Positions 1 to 7,067 of a stretch of DNA of 10,602 nt are shown one piece after another (position 1 is the stretch's first letter; the number at the start of each line of letters is the position of its first letter). The notes beneath the pieces are model-generated. The model did not search any database. It saw only the letters and a list, made by a program, of their open reading frames with translations, and was not told the DNA's origin. This stretch comes from Ilumatobacteraceae bacterium (GTDB taxonomy: Bacteria > Actinomycetota > Acidimicrobiia > Acidimicrobiales > Ilumatobacteraceae): assembly GCA_025456105.1 (NCBI GenBank), contig JALOLG010000174.1, positions 1 to 10,602 of the forward strand, written 5' to 3'. The translations under genes and the position numbers were made by a program.

Positions 1-2253
1 CGGCATGTCGATGTGGCGCACACCGAGGTGCGACACCGCGTCGATCACGGCGTTCTGGATGGCCGGCGTGGAGCCGATCGTCGCGGCCTCGCCGATCCCC
101 TTCGCCCCGAGCGGGTTGTTCGGCGACGGCGTCTCGGTGGAGCGCACGTCGAAGCTCGGCATCTCGGCCGCCGATGGCAGCCCGTAGTCGGCGAGGTTCG
201 ACGTGATCGGGTTGCCGTCGTCGTCGAAGCGCACCTCCTCGAACAGGGCCTGTCCCACACCCGACGCCACCCCGCCGTGCTGCTGGCCCTCCACCAGCAG
301 CGGGTTGATCACCGTGCCGCAGTCGTCGACCGCCACGTGGCGCACCAGCCGGGCCCGGCCCGTCTCGGTGTCGACCTCGACCACCGCGATGTGCGCCCCG
401 AACGGGAACGTGGCGCCCTCGCCGGTGAACACGAGCGTCTCGTCGAGCGGACCCTCCTCCGACGCTTCGGCTGCCGCCGCCAGCTCGGCCCACGTGAGCC
501 CGCTCGACGGCACCCCGGCCACACCCACCGTGCCGGTGGCGACATCCACCACGATGTCGGCGACGTCGGCCTCGAGCAGCCCGGCCGCCAGCGCGCGGGC
601 CCGCTCGACCACCGCCTCGGTCGCCCGGTGGATCGCCGAGCCGCCCAGCTGCAACGACCGCGAGCCGCCGGTGCCACCGCCACGCGGCACGAGGTCGGTG
701 TCGCCGTCGACCAGCGTGATGCGCTCGATCGGGATGCCCGTCTGCGCCGACACGAGCATGGCGTACGCGGTCTGGTGCCCCTGGCCGTGCGAGAGCGTGC
801 CGCAGTACATCGTGGCGCTGCCGTCGGTGTGGACGACCACCCGGCCGAGCTCCTCCGCACCACCGCCCGCCGTGATCTCCACGTACGACGCCACCCCGAT
901 GCCGAGCTGCACGGTGTCGCCACGCTCGCGCCGCGCCACCTGCTCGGCACGCAGCGCGTCGTATCCGATCGCCTCGGCCGCCGTGCGCAGCGGCAGCCGG
1001 TAGCGGCCGCTGTCGTAGACGTTGCCGGTGAGCGTGGTGAACGGGAACACGTCGTCGCCCAGCAGGTTGCGCTCGCGCAGCTCGATCGGGTCGATGCCCA
1101 GCTCGTGCGCCGCCTGGTCGACGAGCCGCTCGAGGAGGGCGGTCGCCTCGGGCCGTCCGGCTCCTCGATACGCTCCCGTCGGTGGCGTGTTGGTGACCGG
1201 CACCACCACGTCGAATTCGATCGCGGGGAAGTCGTAGGTGCCGTGCGACATGCGGCGCGTGCCACCCGGCAGCGCCGAGCCGATCCCGGGGTACGCGCCA
1301 CCGTCGCCCACCAGTCGCACGCGCAGCCCCGTGAACGTGCCGTCGCGCCGGCAGCCCAGCTCGGCGTACTGCACCTGGCCGCGGCTGTGGTCCTTGGCCT
1401 GCATGTCCTCGGTGCGCGTGGGCACCCACACCACCGGCCGGCCGAGCCGGCGTGCCGCCGTGGCCACCACCGTGTACTCGTGCTGGATGCCGGCCTTGCC
1501 GCCGAAGCCACCGCCCACCTGCGGCGTGATCAGGTGCAGCTCGGCGGGATCGATGCCCGCCGCGCGAGCGAGCTGCCCGTGCACGTAGTGGGGGAACTGG
1601 TTCGACACCCACACCGTCAGCCGGCCGTCGTCGGCCGGTGCGGCTGCGCACCCGTGCGGCTCCATCGGCGCCACCGCCACGCGCTGGTTGACGTACCGCC
1701 CGCGCACCACGGTGTCAGACACCGCCTCGAGGTCGAGCGGTTCGTCGACCACCTCGCTGACCGCGACGTTGTCGGCGCGGCCGTCGAACAGCCGCGGCGC
1801 ACCGTCGGCCAGCGCCGCCTCGGGATCGGTGACCGCAGGCAGCGGCGTGATGTCGGCCCACACGGCTGCGGCCGCGTCGACGCCCTGGGTGCGCGACTCG
1901 GCGAGCACCACCGCATACGCCTCGCCGACGAACCGCACCCGGCCGTCGGCGAGCGGCGGCCGGGCGAAGTCGGCGTGGATGGGCGCGAAGCCGTGGTGGG
2001 GCGCGACGCCGAGCTCGGCTGCGGTCCACACCGCCACCACGCCCGGCATCGCCGCCGCCTCGGACACGTCGACCGACACCAGCTCGCCGTGCGCCATGTC
2101 GGATCGCACGAACACGGCATGGAGTGCGCCCTCGAGCGGCAGGTCGGCGAGGTAGCGCCGCGAGCCGGTGAGCAGTCCCGGGTCCTCGGTGCGGGTGACC
2201 CGGTTGCCGAGGATCGAGCCGCGGATCGAGCCAGGGATCGAACCGGCCGGCAT
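1..2253 (-). CDS. Xanthine dehydrogenase/CoxL-family molybdopterin-binding subunit, form II (3' end cut by window)
   Basis: Large catalytic subunit of a molybdenum hydroxylase, which would bind the molybdopterin-cytosine-dinucleotide cofactor and hydroxylate an unknown organic substrate together with FeS and FAD subunits not seen here. I read 751 codons with no stop before the left edge. The N-terminal motif GNRVTRTEDPGLLTG is typical of the family. Visible Moco-site motifs are GGGFGGK (residues 247-253), the loop AYRGAGR (361-367), a SHGQGH motif, VDDCG (642-646) and GAKGIGE with the likely catalytic Glu722. Form I CO dehydrogenases carry AYRCSFR with a Cu-binding Cys; this protein has Gly-Ala-Gly instead, so CO oxidation is unlikely. 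The ATG at 2253 overlaps the stop of the upstream trpB2-like gene (TGATG), implying translational coupling. Family length is about 770-800 residues, so perhaps 20-40 C-terminal residues lie outside the window. I found no lesion in the visible part. Confidence 0.9.
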   Translation of the reverse strand, partial: MPAGSIPGSIRGSILGNRVTRTEDPGLLTGSRRYLADLPLEGALHAVFVRSDMAHGELVSVDVSEAAAMPGVVAVWTAAELGVAPHHGFAPIHADFARPPLADGRVRFVGEAYAVVLAESRTQGVDAAAAVWADITPLPAVTDPEAALADGAPRLFDGRADNVAVSEVVDEPLDLEAVSDTVVRGRYVNQRVAVAPMEPHGCAAAPADDGRLTVWVSNQFPHYVHGQLARAAGIDPAELHLITPQVGGGFGGKAGIQHEYTVVATAARRLGRPVVWVPTRTEDMQAKDHSRGQVQYAELGCRRDGTFTGLRVRLVGDGGAYPGIGSALPGGTRRMSHGTYDFPAIEFDVVVPVTNTPPTGAYRGAGRPEATALLERLVDQAAHELGIDPIELRERNLLGDDVFPFTTLTGNVYDSGRYRLPLRTAAEAIGYDALRAEQVARRERGDTVQLGIGVASYVEITAGGGAEELGRVVVHTDGSATMYCGTLSHGQGHQTAYAMLVSAQTGIPIERITLVDGDTDLVPRGGGTGGSRSLQLGGSAIHRATEAVVERARALAAGLLEADVADIVVDVATGTVGVAGVPSSGLTWAELAAAAEASEEGPLDETLVFTGEGATFPFGAHIAVVEVDTETGRARLVRHVAVDDCGTVINPLLVEGQQHGGVASGVGQALFEEVRFDDDGNPITSNLADYGLPSAAEMPSFDVRSTETPSPNNPLGAKGIGEAATIGSTPAIQNAVIDAVSHLGVRHIDMP
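2209..2244 (-). repeat. 12-bp tandem repeat (3 copies) at the N-terminus of the CoxL-type gene
   Basis: Three consecutive 12-nt units on the plus strand, GAGGATCGAGCC, GCGGATCGAGCC and AGGGATCGAACC, encode on the minus strand GSIP, GSIR and GSIL. Only the last copy leads into the usual family start (SILGNRV...), so the first two look like duplications that lengthened the N-terminus. The copies differ by a few bases each. Confidence 0.7.
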
Positions 2254-3539
2254 CAGAGCACGGGCACTTCCGCCATCGCCGCGGCGATCGCGTCGTCGCT
2301 CAGGTCGAGGTCGACCATCTCACCGCTGAGGTACTGCTCGTAGGCCGCCATGTCGAGGTGGCCGTGACCGCACAGCGCCGTGAGGATCACCTTCTCCTCA
2401 CCCGACTCCTTGCACGCCAGCGCCTCGCGGATGGCGGCCGCGATGGCGTGCGTGGGCTCGGGCGCCGGGACGATGCCCTCGGTGCGGGCGAACGTGAGCG
2501 CACCGGCGAAGCACTCGCGCTGGGGGATCGCGATCGCCTCGGCGAGACCCAGCTCGTAGATGTGCGACACCAGCGGGCTCATGCCGTGGTAGCGGAGCCC
2601 GCCCGCGTGGATGGCGTCGGGGATGAACCCGTGGCCCAGCGTGTGCATCTTCATCAGCGGCGTCATCCCGGCCGTGTCACCGAAGTCGTAGCGGTACTCG
2701 CCCTTGGTCAGGCTCGGGCAGGCGGCCGGCTCCACGCAGCGGATGGTGGGGTTCATCTTCCCGGCGAGCTTCTCGCGCAGGAACGGGAACGCCAGCCCGC
2801 CGAAGTTCGAGCCGCCTCCGGTGCAACCCACCAGCACGTCGGGCACGTCGCCCACCTTCGCGAGCTGGAGCAGCGCCTCCTCGCCGATGATCGTCTGGTG
2901 CAGCAGCACGTGGTTGAGCACCGAGCCGAGCGCATACCGCGTGGCCGGATCGGCCACGGCCATCGCCACCGCCTCGGAGATCGCGATGCCGAGCGAACCC
3001 GGGTGGTTCGGATCCTCGGCCAGCAGCGAGCGACCGAACTCGGTGACCTCCGACGGGGACGAGTGCACGGTGGCACCCCAGATCTCCATCATCGTGCGGC
3101 GGTACGGCTTCGAGCGGTACGAGGCCGCCACCTGCCACACCTCGCACTCCATGCCCTCGCGGTGGTTGTAGAAGGCCTGCGGCACCGACGTGTTCGGCTT
3201 GTGCGAGCCGGCGGGGCTGACGCCCTCGTACTTGTAGTAGATGCGCGCCGGCGTGCCGAGCTCGCGCTCGAGCCGGGTGGCGCGGAACAGCGGGCTCGGC
3301 CGCCAGATGCGGTACACGTCGAGCACCTCGCCGGGGATGTCGACGTAGCGCTCGCCCGTCACCTCCTGCTCGATGAGCGCCATCGGGAACAGCGGCGCGA
3401 GGTCGTCGGGCCCGACGGGCTCGTGCGTGCCCGGGTGCAGCGGCGGCGGGGGCGGCGCCGGCAGGTCGGGGATCACGTTGTACCAAGCGGTCGGCATCTC
3501 CGACTCGTCGAGCAGGATCTTGTGAGGAGCATCACCCAT
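2253..3539 (-). CDS. trpB: TrpB2-type PLP-dependent enzyme (tryptophan synthase beta-like) lacking the catalytic-loop segment
   Basis: A 428-residue fold-type II PLP enzyme of the TrpB2 branch, which normally condenses indole with serine (or phosphoserine) to give tryptophan, often without a partner TrpA. The TrpB2 N-terminus ([15 protein letters not shown], 7-21), the PLP lysine in GSHKPNT (Lys114), the phosphate loop GGGSN (241-245), EGIVPAPE (354-361) and GHGHLD (391-396) are all present; Cys390 sits where many relatives have the Ser that contacts the PLP ring nitrogen. The stretch after Tyr124-Asn125 goes directly from HREG to MECEVW. The family normally has about 25 residues between these points, including the TETGAGQ[W/H]G loop with the catalytic Glu (Glu109 of Salmonella TrpB). 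The frame stays open across this point. Adding 25 residues would give about 453, near the usual length. The enzyme is probably inactive as a tryptophan synthase if the sequence is correct. It is the first gene of a unit with the CoxL-type gene, whose start overlaps its stop. Confidence 0.9.
   Translation of the reverse strand: MGDAPHKILLDESEMPTAWYNVIPDLPAPPPPPLHPGTHEPVGPDDLAPLFPMALIEQEVTGERYVDIPGEVLDVYRIWRPSPLFRATRLERELGTPARIYYKYEGVSPAGSHKPNTSVPQAFYNHREGMECEVWQVAASYRSKPYRRTMMEIWGATVHSSPSEVTEFGRSLLAEDPNHPGSLGIAISEAVAMAVADPATRYALGSVLNHVLLHQTIIGEEALLQLAKVGDVPDVLVGCTGGGSNFGGLAFPFLREKLAGKMNPTIRCVEPAACPSLTKGEYRYDFGDTAGMTPLMKMHTLGHGFIPDAIHAGGLRYHGMSPLVSHIYELGLAEAIAIPQRECFAGALTFARTEGIVPAPEPTHAIAAAIREALACKESGEEKVILTALCGHGHLDMAAYEQYLSGEMVDLDLSDDAIAAAMAEVPVL
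3147..3158 (-). other. Junction of missing ~25-codon segment in trpB2-like gene
   Basis: On the minus strand the codons for Glu128-Gly129 are followed immediately by Met130-Glu-Cys-Glu. In TrpB2 relatives a Gly-X-Glu-Cys stretch lies about 25 residues further on, after the TETGAGQ loop and a short helix. The preserved frame implies that a multiple of three (near 75 nt) is absent. A GGC codon at the joint could have paired with a second GGC in the intact gene (family F-G-[LM]-E-C), but that second copy cannot be seen here. Confidence 0.65.
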
Positions 3540-3546
3540 GCGCCCG

Positions 3547-3552
3547 AACCTA
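3547..3552 (-). promoter_or_regulatory. Candidate -10 element for leaderless transcription of the trpB2-like gene
   Basis: On the minus strand TAGGTT (pattern TANNNT) is followed by exactly 7 nt and then the ATG at 3539. This places the expected transcription start at or next to the A of the start codon. No Shine-Dalgarno-like purine run precedes the ATG, and no clear -35 hexamer is visible. The 36-bp gap (3540-3575) is shared with the divergent gene on the plus strand, which has a weaker TACCGT match at 3559-3564. Confidence 0.4.
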
Positions 3553-3575
3553 CTCGTCTACCGTTTGCCACAGCC

Positions 3576-4202
3576 ATGGGACTCTTCCGCCGCTCCAAGC
3601 GCACCGGGCCGGCCGTCGTCACCGGCGACGTCGCCACGATCCCGGCGCCCGCCCCCACCACCTGGATGGCACAGGCCGCCGCACCGACGGCGCTCGCCGA
3701 ACCGCCGGCCGCTGCGGCCCCGCCTGCGCCGGCCCCGGTCGTCGAGCCCCAGCCGGTCGCACCGCCGCCCGCGGTGGCCCCGCTGTTCAGCTACGGCGAC
3801 GCACCCGCGCCGGCGAAGCCGGACCCGATCGCCGCGGCACCCGCCCCCACCGCTCCCGACATCGCTGCCGCACTCGCCCGGCTCGACGAGCTCGAGCGCA
3901 CCACCGCCCGCCTGCGCGCCGACCTCGACCAGATGCACGCCATCAACTCCGAGCTGGTCGGCACCCTCGAGCAGGTCGCGCTCACCAACGACCAGCTGCT
4001 CGCCACGGTCCACCAGCTCGAGGTGCGCCTCGACACGCCGATGGACGCTCCCTCCGTCGATGCGCCCGCCATCGCCACCGTGGCCGACCTCGACGAGCTG
4101 CGCGCCGGGCAGATCCGGCTCGCCAACGAGCAGGCCCGGTACGAGATCGCCTTCCGGGCCGATCTGGCCGAGGTGGCCGAGCGCTGCCGCCGCAGCGCCT
4201 GA
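3576..4202 (+). CDS. Hypothetical Pro/Ala-rich protein with C-terminal coiled coil
   Basis: A 208-residue protein I cannot assign to a named family. It starts with a short basic segment (MGLFRRSKR), continues through a long Pro/Ala-rich, probably disordered region (about 20-95), and ends in a heptad-like, Leu/Glu/Arg-rich stretch (about 96-152 and 168-205) that looks like a coiled coil. There is no signal peptide or membrane segment. I chose the ATG at 3576 because the frame upstream runs into the divergent trpB2-like gene. The third-position GC pattern and sensible protein composition in this frame support it as coding. Its TGA stop abuts the stop of the minus-strand UPF0182 gene (TGATCA, 4200-4205), so the two genes converge with no spacer. 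A structural or scaffolding role is possible but is a guess. Confidence 0.7.
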   Translation: MGLFRRSKRTGPAVVTGDVATIPAPAPTTWMAQAAAPTALAEPPAAAAPPAPAPVVEPQPVAPPPAVAPLFSYGDAPAPAKPDPIAAAPAPTAPDIAAALARLDELERTTARLRADLDQMHAINSELVGTLEQVALTNDQLLATVHQLEVRLDTPMDAPSVDAPAIATVADLDELRAGQIRLANEQARYEIAFRADLAEVAERCRRSA

Positions 4203-5909
4203 TCAGCCGCCGGTCTCGAGCAGCTCGAGCGCCCGGGCCACCAGGTCGCTCGCCTCCTGCACCGTGTCCTGGTACGCACCCAGGTCGCCGGTCGCGCGCA
4301 GCTCCTCCTCGGCCTGCACGAACAGCTCGTCGGCCGCGGCCAGCAGCTCCTCGGGCGTCGCGTCGTCGGGCAGCGAGGTCTCGGGCTCGACGGGCTCCTC
4401 GGGTTCCTCCTCGCCCGGGTCGGGCTCCTCGGTGCCGTCCGACGTCTGGGGGTCGCCACTGGTGCCGCGCCGCACCACCCGGTCGCCCACGTCGGCGTCG
4501 AAGCCGGGGAACAGCAGCGCCAGCGCCTCGCTGAGCGACGGCGCGTACGTGGCCTGCTCGTTGTACGAGGTGATGACGAAGCGGTACTCGGTGACGAGCG
4601 GGATCGGGCCGGGGCGCTCGACCTCCACGTAGAACGGACGCACGTACACGAGCCCGTCGGACACCGGCACGAGCTGCAGGTCGCCGAAGCGCACCCGCCG
4701 ACCGCTCGCGGCGTTGTCCTGCAACGAGATCTCGCGGCTGATCGCCGGCTCCGACTCGGCCTGGCTGGTGACGCGCACCGGTCCGTCGGGCAGGTCGCCC
4801 TGGACGACGTACGACGTGAGGCGCCCGTAGGTGGCCGGTTCGCTCGACGCCGTCATGAACGCCTGGAGCTCGGTGCGCTGATCGTCGCGCGAGAACGGCA
4901 CGAACGGTCGCAGGATCGAGAACTCGACCTCACCGGCGGGGTTGCGGAACAGCGTGTAGTACGGGATGAACCGCTCGGCGTCGGACTCGGTGGCGAACTC
5001 GCTCGGTGCCGCCGTCTCGGCGGCGGCCGTCGCGCCCTCGGGTGCGGTGACCGTCACCCGCGGGCCCTGCGCCGGGGCCTGCGCGACCGACCACGCGCCC
5101 ACGCGCTGGAAGAAGTTCTCCGGCGGGATCTGGTACTTCGAGTACACGTCGGTCTGCACCCGGAACAGGTCCTCCGGGTACCGGAGGTGCTCCTTCAGCT
5201 CGGCCGGCATCGCCGCGAGCGGCGTGAACAGGTCGGGGAACGCCGACCGCCAGGCCCGCAGGATCGGGTCCTCCTCGTCGACCACGTAGAACGTGACCTC
5301 ACCGGTGTAGGCGTCGACCACGGCCTTGACGCTGTTGCGCACGTAGTTCGCGTCGGTGCGCAGCACGTCGTCGGTGAGCTCGACCTCACCGATCCGCTGC
5401 GAGTACGGGTAGCGGGTGGTGGCCGTGTACGCGTCGATCACCCACTGGACGGTGCCATCGACGATCACCGGGTACGGATCGCCGTCGTAGGCGAGGAACG
5501 GCGCCAGCTTCACGACGCGATCGCGGACCGAGCGCACCCAGAGCATCTCGGAGTCGTCGTTGACGGCACCCGATCCGACGACGTTGTAGTCGAGGAACGC
5601 GACGGCGAACGCGGCACGGCGGAGGAACGACGACATCTGCACGCCGGCGAGGCCCTCGTAGGGCTCGTTGTCGCCGCACCCGTTCTCGGCCTCGTCGGTG
5701 CGGGCGATCGCGTACCCCTCGAGCGCGGGGCTGAAGTACAGCTCGGGGCGCTCGAGCTCGACCGACTGGTAGTCGGGTCGGTCGGTCGACGTCACCCGGC
5801 TGACGGGGGCCATCTCGAGGCCGCAGCCGCGGGTGTTCACCAGGTGCCGGCCCTGCCAGCTCTGGTTGGCGATGCCGGCGAGGTCGAGCTCGCGGGCGGC
5901 CCACCTCAC
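4203..5909 (-). CDS. UPF0182 protein, C-terminal extracytoplasmic half (second frame)
   Basis: A 568-codon frame that carries the C-terminal half of UPF0182. Family motifs in order are AARELDL, WQGRHLVNTRGCGL, SFLRRAAFA, RDRVVKLAPFLAYDGDPYPV, YVRNSVKAVVDAY, HLRYPEDLFRVQ, an FRP-type segment, and RVRFGDLQLVPV. The end is an acidic Pro/Glu linker and a short helical tail, as is usual for the family. The only start-like codon at the beginning is a GTG (5909) that is simply the Val before RWAARELDL, so I doubt it is an independent gene. It is better read as the remainder of the upstream frame. Confidence 0.7.
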   Translation of the reverse strand: MRWAARELDLAGIANQSWQGRHLVNTRGCGLEMAPVSRVTSTDRPDYQSVELERPELYFSPALEGYAIARTDEAENGCGDNEPYEGLAGVQMSSFLRRAAFAVAFLDYNVVGSGAVNDDSEMLWVRSVRDRVVKLAPFLAYDGDPYPVIVDGTVQWVIDAYTATTRYPYSQRIGEVELTDDVLRTDANYVRNSVKAVVDAYTGEVTFYVVDEEDPILRAWRSAFPDLFTPLAAMPAELKEHLRYPEDLFRVQTDVYSKYQIPPENFFQRVGAWSVAQAPAQGPRVTVTAPEGATAAAETAAPSEFATESDAERFIPYYTLFRNPAGEVEFSILRPFVPFSRDDQRTELQAFMTASSEPATYGRLTSYVVQGDLPDGPVRVTSQAESEPAISREISLQDNAASGRRVRFGDLQLVPVSDGLVYVRPFYVEVERPGPIPLVTEYRFVITSYNEQATYAPSLSEALALLFPGFDADVGDRVVRRGTSGDPQTSDGTEEPDPGEEEPEEPVEPETSLPDDATPEELLAAADELFVQAEEELRATGDLGAYQDTVQEASDLVARALELLETGG

Positions 5910-7056
5910 CCCGGTCGACGCGGAAGCGCGACTTCATCTCGGCCGGGTTGAGCAGCCGCACGTTGCGGATCGGCTCGAGGTCGTCCTCCACCTCGGCGGC
6001 GTCGAGCTCGCCGAAGGTGATCGGCTCGGTGACGACCGCGTCGAGCCCGAACGCGGCACGAGTGGCCTCGACGTTGCGCTCGATGTACGGCGCCTCGCGG
6101 GCGCCCTGGTTCGGGCGAACCACCAGCGACTGCACGAGCGCCGGGTAGATCACCCCGCCGACGATCAGCACCACGAGCCACAGGACCGAGGCCACCACCG
6201 GGATCCGCCAGTTGCCGGTGCGGATCGTGGACAGGTACAGCACCGCCGTGAGCAGCGCGACCAGCACGAGCAGCATGAGCGCCGGCAGCTGCGCGTTCAC
6301 GACCGCGTAGGTGGCGCCCTGCACGAACCCGCGCTGCTCGTTGGTGAGCTCGTAGCGCGTGAGCCAGTAGTCGGCCGCCTTGAGCGTGGCCAGCACCGCG
6401 AGCAGCACGGCCATGTGCACCTTGGTGGCCGAGCGCACGGTGGGCGTCGACGAGGTGAACACGACGCCGCCGTTGAGCAGGTGCGCCGCCGCGGTGAGGA
6501 GCAGCACGACGATCATCGCCGCGAACAGCCAGTCGACCACGAACGTGATGAACGGCAGCTCGAACACGTAGAACCCGACGTCGGCGCCGAACTGCGGGTC
6601 GTCGACCCCGAACGACTTCGAGTGCCGGAACAGCAGCCACTCCTGCCAGCGAGCCGCGGCCGGGAGCGCGAGGAGCAGGGCGAGCACCACGGCCGTGCCG
6701 TAGCGGACGAGCTTGAGGCGCTTGCCGAACACCTCGTGGAAGCGCTCGACGTAGGGGTGCACGTTCGCGGCGAACGTGGTGGGCGCCGCACGGTCGGCCA
6801 GGAACAGGTTGATGCCGGCGAGCAGCAGGAACCCGACGAAGAAGATCGCGAACAGGGTGAGCCGGGCCGTGATGACGCCCCAGAACACGTCGTCGCGGCC
6901 GAGGCCCTCGTGCCACAGGTAGTCGACGTAGAAGCGGGCGACGGCGCGCCCGAACACCACGAGCAGGAAGAACGCCACCGCCAGGACGATCAGCACCACC
7001 CGGCCACCGACGCGCCAGCGCGACGGGCGGCCGGGGAGGTCGGAGTCGCGCCGCAT
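5386..7056 (-). CDS. UPF0182 protein, N-terminal membrane half (open frame with out-of-frame tail)
   Basis: The first 383 residues match the membrane half of UPF0182. Seven hydrophobic segments lie at about 18-36, 64-87, 118-136, 168-194, 212-232, 259-276 and 285-307. They are followed by the conserved PYIERNVEATRAAFGLD region (323-339) and LLNPAEMKSRF (368-378). After residue 383 the frame continues for about 173 codons of Arg/Pro-rich sequence down to 5386. That tail is the wrong frame of the C-terminal half and has no family resemblance. If translated as is, the product would be a membrane protein with a nonsense tail and no extracytoplasmic domain. Confidence 0.7.
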   Translation of the reverse strand: MRRDSDLPGRPSRWRVGGRVVLIVLAVAFFLLVVFGRAVARFYVDYLWHEGLGRDDVFWGVITARLTLFAIFFVGFLLLAGINLFLADRAAPTTFAANVHPYVERFHEVFGKRLKLVRYGTAVVLALLLALPAAARWQEWLLFRHSKSFGVDDPQFGADVGFYVFELPFITFVVDWLFAAMIVVLLLTAAAHLLNGGVVFTSSTPTVRSATKVHMAVLLAVLATLKAADYWLTRYELTNEQRGFVQGATYAVVNAQLPALMLLVLVALLTAVLYLSTIRTGNWRIPVVASVLWLVVLIVGGVIYPALVQSLVVRPNQGAREAPYIERNVEATRAAFGLDAVVTEPITFGELDAAEVEDDLEPIRNVRLLNPAEMKSRFRVDRGEVGRPRARPRRHRQPELAGPAPGEHPRLRPRDGPRQPGDVDRPTRLPVGRARAPRAVLQPRARGVRDRPHRRGRERVRRQRALRGPRRRADVVVPPPCRVRRRVPRLQRRRIGCRQRRLRDALGALGPRSRREAGAVPRLRRRSVPGDRRWHRPVGDRRVHGHHPLPVLAADR

Positions 7057-7067
7057 CGGCGGCGACA

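Larger units (their letters stand above)
4203..7056 (-). pseudogene. UPF0182 family seven-TM membrane protein gene, frameshifted with an internal loss
   Basis: Homologue of the actinobacterial UPF0182 membrane proteins (M. tuberculosis Rv3193c), whose molecular function is not known. The gene reads well in two frames. Codons from ATG 7056 to about 5910 give the membrane half, and codons from about 5909 to 4203 give the large extracytoplasmic half. At the switch, LLNPAEMKSRFRVDRG is followed directly by VRWAARELDL in the next frame (+1). Relatives have roughly 25 more residues here (a segment of the type LD-V-DRY-x-DG). The frame arithmetic requires the missing length to be 2 modulo 3, for example 74 or 77 nt. 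I prefer ATG 7056 (MRRDSDLPGRP), which resembles family starts and lies 11 nt after the upstream stop; GTG 7068 and GTG 7101 are also in frame. About 951 codons are present against the usual 970-1000. It could be a true pseudogene or a sequence or assembly error. Confidence 0.85.

Noticed and set aside
13..2343. Very long plus-strand open frame (about 776 codons)
   Set aside because: It is antisense to the CoxL-type gene; the product is Arg/His/Val-rich with no domain resemblance, an expected artefact of high-GC coding DNA.
2358..3575. Plus-strand frame extending upstream of the coiled-coil gene
   Set aside because: This portion is antisense to the trpB2-like gene and its translation is Arg/His/Val-rich. 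The plausible protein begins only at ATG 3576.
5386..5907. Arg/Pro-rich tail of the N-terminal UPF0182 frame as a separate domain
   Set aside because: The overlapping frame carries clear UPF0182 motifs in the same bases, so the tail is out-of-frame sequence.
5905..5918. Programmed +1 frameshift site at CGG-GGT in UPF0182
   Set aside because: A slip would join the frames but about 25 conserved residues would still be missing, so a deletion or sequence error explains more.
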